Positions 50,901 to 56,900 of a stretch of DNA of 64,000 nt are shown piece after piece. The DNA is from Pleionea sediminis (GTDB lineage Bacteria; Pseudomonadota; Gammaproteobacteria; Enterobacterales; Kangiellaceae). How positions within the stretch are numbered: position 1 is the stretch's first letter; the number at the start of each line of letters is the position of its first letter. The notes under the pieces are model-generated. The model ran no database searches, had not been told where the DNA came from, and saw nothing but the letters and a program-made list of their open reading frames with translations. The translations under genes were made by a program, and so were the position numbers. The stretch covers positions 124,001 to 188,000 of the forward strand of contig NZ_SUNB01000004.1 of assembly GCF_007570825.1 (NCBI RefSeq). The letters are read 5' to 3'.

Positions 50901-53900
50901 ATCGACGATCACACTTCGCGCCACAGATCCCGATGGCGCCTACGTAACAAAAAGCTTTGTGCTTCACGTTAATCGTCCGCCAGAATTAACGGGCAGCTGG
51001 CCATCGACGCGATCTACACAAGTACAGCGTTCGTTCGCCTTTAACTTGGGTTCTGCGTTTAGTGATCCAGATGGACACGCTTTAAGTTTCACAGCTAAAG
51101 AAGTGGTGACCGTAGAAATTCCTGGTGATGACTTTGAAGAAGATCCACGATTTGGTGAACCGATGGAACCGAGTTTCCCATCGGCGACCGGCGAAACCGT
51201 TACCTTCCTTCGTGACTTACCGAGTTGGTTAAACTTAAGTGCGGGCGGCGTGTTGAGTGGTACTCCACCAACGAATGTACAGAACACCACGATGACCATT
51301 CAGTTACTGGTCTCCGATGGTTATTCGTCAATATTCAGAGCCTTTAATTTAAGTCTACGTCCATATCAAAATGTAGCGCCGGTAGTGAGTCGTGCGTTAG
51401 CCGATCAAAGTGTTCAAGAAACACAAAGTAGCACTTATACCTTCCCATCGAGTGCATTTACCGACAGCGATGGTCACTCACTCAGCTATTCGGCACGCTT
51501 GAATAATGGAAGTGCGTTACCCAGTTGGATCAGCTTTAATGCATCGACACGTACGTTCTCGTTTGCGCCGGGTTATGGTAATCAAGGCAGTTACGACATT
51601 CGCGTTACTGCGAATGATGGCAATGGTGGTACGGTTGCCGATGTTTTCCGGTTAAGTGTTTCACAAGGACCGAATCGTCCACCTTACGTAAACAGTCCAT
51701 TACCCAATCAGTCCGCTCAAGAAAATGTGAGTCGCAGCTTTAGTTTCTCCAGCACCGCATTCCGTGATCCTGATGGCAATCCGTTAACTTACAGCGCGAG
51801 TCTATCGAACGGCTCTCGGCTACCAAGCTGGATTACTTTTAATGCGAGCACGCGTCAATTTACGGTAAATCCCGCGTATGGCAATCGAGGTAATTACGAT
51901 ATTCGCGTGACGGCGAATGATGGTCGCGGCAGTACCATTTTTGATGTCTTTAGGTTATCTGTTGCACCGGGGGCAAATCGTTCTCCAATTGTCAGTTCAG
52001 CGATACCGAATCGAAGTGCACAGAAAACGGTTTATTGGAGTTACACGGTTTCGAGTAATACCTTTACCGATCCCGATGGCGATAGCTTAACCTATTCAGC
52101 ACAATACAAAACGCCTGGTCGTTGGATCGATCTTGGTGATTTTGGAGAGCGTGTTTGGGTAGATGGATTTTGGAGCAATGAATTACCGTCTTGGTTAAGT
52201 TTTAATGCGTCAACTCGTAGATTTACCGGAACGCCGCCCAGTAGTGCGCCTTCCAGTATTGAATTAAGAGTTGTCGCTAGAGATCCATCAAATGCTGCAG
52301 CTTACGAAGACTTTACATTGTCTATTGGTGCTGCACCGAATTCTGCACCTCGAGTAAACGCAGCAATACCCGATCGTGTCGGTTATCGTGGACAGTCATT
52401 TAATTATAGCTTTCCATCCAATACTTTTACTGACGCCAATGGAGATCGTTTAACTTACTCCGCGCGACAAAGTAATGGAAATGCGTTACCGAGTTGGCTT
52501 TCTTTTAATAGCCTTACTAGAACTTTTTCTGGTACTCCGCCGACAACGGGAACTTACTATATTTCAGTGACGGCTTCCGATGGCCGAGGCGGCTCAGTAA
52601 CCGATACATTCCGATTAACAGTGAATCAACCGGTGAATCAACCGCCTGTTTTAAATCGCGAATTGCTCGATATGTTCGGCATGCAGCGTAATAATTTCTT
52701 ATATCGGATACCCGACAATGCTTTTACGGATCCAAATGGGGACTCTTTAACCTATTCAGCGAAACAATCGAATGGTGCAGCCTTACCATCTTGGTTGAGC
52801 TTTAATGCTTCAACGCGAGTGTTCTCAGGAACGCCATACATCACTGGTACTTGGTATATTCGAATTACGGCGAGTGATGGCAAAGGAGGCAGTGCGTCCG
52901 ATGTCGTTCAACTGCGAATCATTCGTAACTTTGAAGATCCAACAGGTCCATTCGAACCAGGTGGTCCACAAATACCATTCAACATCGCAAAGACTTCGAC
53001 ATTGCAGCGAACGTCAGCTTCGCCTGAAATGTTACGCAGTGCTACTTCGTTCCAACCAATGACGTTGTCGGCTTCATCGGTGTCATCAAAAGATGAAACT
53101 TTACAAACAACTCGAGATGTTAAACGCTTGGATCAAGTGAACAAAAGTTTGAGACGAATCGATACGCGATTTACAAGAATGAATTTGAGTTCAGTGCGTA
53201 AATCTTTCGACACGAATCGAACAAAAGTGAATGCTTCGGACACAGGAGATTTGGTATCACTGTCGAAAAAATTAGAAACTACTGCGAATAGAAATGACAT
53301 GCGCGGTTTCTACAGCACATTAGATGAATTTTCGTCACGATTACCAACAGAATCTACCGATACGTCACTCGCGAAGAGCGCTGTTTCAATTCAACCTATG
53401 GCGAAAAGTTTGACCAGTAGCAGCGATCCGATGACCTACGCATCGACAGCTGCAGCAACCACTGACACTCCACGGTATGCAGTTGAATTTACTGAAACAG
53501 ACACGATTGGTATCGAGCCTAACGATAATATCTGGGCGCGAAATCGATATGAAGAATATGAAGATCGATGGAACGACATCATTCCACAAACGGTGGGACA
53601 AGTTAAAAATTATTGGTATCAATACGATAAAGAAAATCGTGTCACACTGGCCGAAGGTATCCGAAGTTATAACAACGGTAACCATGAGGTTAAAATTACG
53701 AAAAACCAAGGTAGTTTACTGAAGTACGATGCTTTGGGTAATCAAGTGATGCGAGTGTTTGGCGCAGACGATGCATTCCGAGCTGAAAAATACGAGTACA
53801 ACTCACGCGGTGAATTGCTGGGTGTTTATCAAGAGTATAAGGAAATTACCGGCAGTAATTACAAGCGTGAATTTAGCGACACCGATTGGCTGAATGAAAA

Positions 53901-56900
53901 CATTCGCAATAATTATTACAGTGATGATTCTAAATGGCAGTTAAGTCAAAGTCGTACGTATGACGTTGCCGGACGAGTGGTTAATCAAGCAACATACTAT
54001 ACGGACGAGTCTTCAAAAGTTATCGGCGTAAGAGCTTATGGTGGACGAACCACATTATATGCCGACGCTTATGGAATTAAAAAAGAAGAGCAGGTTACAG
54101 CCTACGATCTCGATGGCCGTGTGAAAAAAGTTGTCAACAAAGGCTTCGATAAAAATTATTGGGGCGATGTCTTTGATCGAAATAACAACAGCGACAGTGT
54201 TGATAACAGTGAGGCTAAAACGAAAGTTGATGATGCACATTATTATGATTTATCACAGGTTCTGTACAACGCTGGTTCCTATGATAAAGCAGGTAATCTT
54301 TCAAGTTATCAATATGAAAAGCTCCGAAAAGGAGAAGGAGACGAAGAACATAAGTCGCAATATGTTTTAACTTACACTTATCAATACTCAAGTTTTGATA
54401 GTTATAAAGTTCGTCATGTAAAGGGTAAAGGTGACACAACCGATCACAAAGATGGCAATACTTTTATTACGTTTGATAAGAACGGTAATAAGAAATCCAT
54501 TCGAGAAACTCATGCGACAAAATTAACTGACGATCAATATCGCTATTTCCGTTACAACGGCGAGGGTCAGATCGTCTATAAGATGTGGGGTGAATTGGAA
54601 GATGGCGAACTCGTTACTGATGAAGACGAGAGCAATGTACGCCATTACTTTTATGCTAATGGTAAACAGCTCGGTTCTATCGATGGTGATGGCGGTATTC
54701 ATTTCGACGAACAAGCGGCTTATAAATTAGTTAGCCCTCAAGCGGCTTCAAGTAAAAGCAGTTATTCAGTCCGTGACGGCGATACGTTACGCTCGATTGC
54801 GCAAATGGTGTATGGCAGTTCCACTATGTGGTACGTCATCGCCGATGCCAATGGTTTATCCGATGACGCAGCAGTCTTGCAAAGTGGACAAACGCTTGTA
54901 CTGCCATCTGTTAATAGTTCAGCAAATGATGCCGATGCCTTTAAACCCTACAATGCAGGTGAAATAGAGGGTTCATTACAGCCAGCTGTTCCACTTATTC
55001 CACCACCGAAAGATGATGGCTGTGGAATTATCGGCCAAATCATAATGATCGTCATCGTCGTTGTGGTTACCGCTTACCTAGGCCCAATTGCAGCTAATGC
55101 ACTAGGTACTTTCGGTGGATACGCTGTTGCCGGATTTGTCGGTAGCGTTGCTAGCCAAGTCGCGGGTAATGCCATGGGAATTGTTGATGGCATAGATTTC
55201 AAGCAAGCCGCTGTTGCAGGACTTACAGCCGGAGCTGGAGCCGCTATATCTGAAGGTCTTCAGGGAATGAAAGCCTTTAAAGAGATGCAAACCGCAGCCA
55301 AGATGCTAGCGGCTGGTATCTCTGTACCAGTCGGTGTTGCTGCTAATAAGCTATTAGGTCAACCCGCCTCGTTCCAGTGGTCCAATGTTGCTATGGCGAT
55401 GATTGGCGCCGGTCTAAATGCTGAAACTGATATATCGAGCCAGGTAAGCGACACATGGTGGGCGCCATTTGCGGAAGCCGGAATGAGTATTGTACGAAGT
55501 GGAATTACCCACACCATTCGGAAAGGTATTTACAAAGAGGGCAAATGGGATACCGCGAGTGTGGTGGCTGATGCCTTTGGTAATGCTTTTGGTAATTCGG
55601 CAGCGGGCTATTTAAAAGCGCAAGCCGTCCCTGCTGAAATTCGTAAGCTCGGTTCTTCAGCCATAGATGCTTATTGGCAAGCTGAAGTTAAAGGTGCTGA
55701 CCCTGCGACTGCACGTCAGACAGCTATAGATACCGCCTATAAATCTGAACGCTTTAAAGGTGCTGCTGTTGATTTAATGTGGGAAGACAATTTCAATGAC
55801 AATTGGGATAAATCGTTTGGCTTGTCATTCGATCAAAATTTATTTGATGTGTCGTTTGAGAGTTCTTCAGCCACAGATGTCGCTGATACCTCTGAAGTCT
55901 CTCAAGCAAACACAGAAGGAACCGTAGAAGGCAACACTTCAGTCGAAGAATCAAAGGAAGTTGAGGCGGTGCCGGTACCAGTACCAGCTGAGGATACTGT
56001 AAGTACGGATCCTATTAATCAACAGGTTGGTGCGGGAATATTAAGTAATGAACTTTCGATGGAGGACATACATCATCGAGTTCGTTCTTTGGCTGGATCA
56101 GAAAGATCTTCTAGTGAGATTCCTGAATATCTCCGTATTATTGATCAAGATGCTTATGATTACTTACAAGGTTCGTATGGTGGTAGAAAGAGTTATAAGG
56201 AATTTGAAGCACTAGAGAATCTACGAGGAGAGCTAAGAGATGCGAGAGCATTATCTGGAGAGGAAAGTGGTACTCTCTTAGTCAAATTTAATAAGGATGT
56301 CAGTAACTTCCAGAAACTAGATGATATTCTAAAAGTTACCGGTGGATATTTTAGTCCTGAAACTGCTGCAGACTTGATCGATCAAATTAACAGCGGCGCA
56401 TCTACTATAAATGTAGCTAGAGCTCGTGGCGAGTCGGAGCTATATTATGATCACTTGAAGTCAAATGATTCCAACAGACAGTCATTATTTGATATTCGCA
56501 ACTATCATAAAAATGCAACCGCAAGTACCATTGATTTAGCGGTAAGTCGGTATGATGCGAGTGTACTTCACAATGATGCAGCGCTACCAATGCAGCTAGA
56601 CCTAAGCGACGAAGTAGGAGTCAATCGAGCTGTCGATAGCGCCATAAATACAGCATTTCTTGTTGCAGGAATAGGAGATATAGCATTATTACCATTAGCA
56701 TTAATGAGAGCTCCTGCTACACAAGTAACTAGAGGATTTGTTAGTGGAGATCCTGGTGCATTGAGATCTATCGTGAAAGGAGCAAAAGCAGGAAATACGT
56801 CAAAAATCGGTGAACTCGAAATAATCAAAGAGCTTAGAGCTCGAGGACAAAATGTTCATGTTATAAATGACCAGTTACCTTTAAGAAAAGAGCAGGGCAG

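Larger units (their letters stand above)
43630..52930 (+). repeat. Tandem cadherin/Ig-like domain array
   Basis: About 3100 residues of repeated domains of roughly 90-110 residues. Each has the pattern 'P...........F.DPDGD.L.Y.......LPSWL.F......SGTP.......Y.I.V.A.D..G', including the DPDGD or DADGD calcium-binding-type motif and the closing RVTASDGRGG. This is the pattern of He_PIG/dystroglycan-type cadherin-like domains. The array is placed between DYKYDEVGNRR (last YD unit of the first block) and NYWYQYDKENRV (first YD unit of the second block). Confidence 0.88.

Noticed and set aside
43630-52930. Tandem repeats considered as a CRISPR array or simple satellite
   Set aside because: Units are long, in frame and translate to regular cadherin-like domains, so they are coding repeats.
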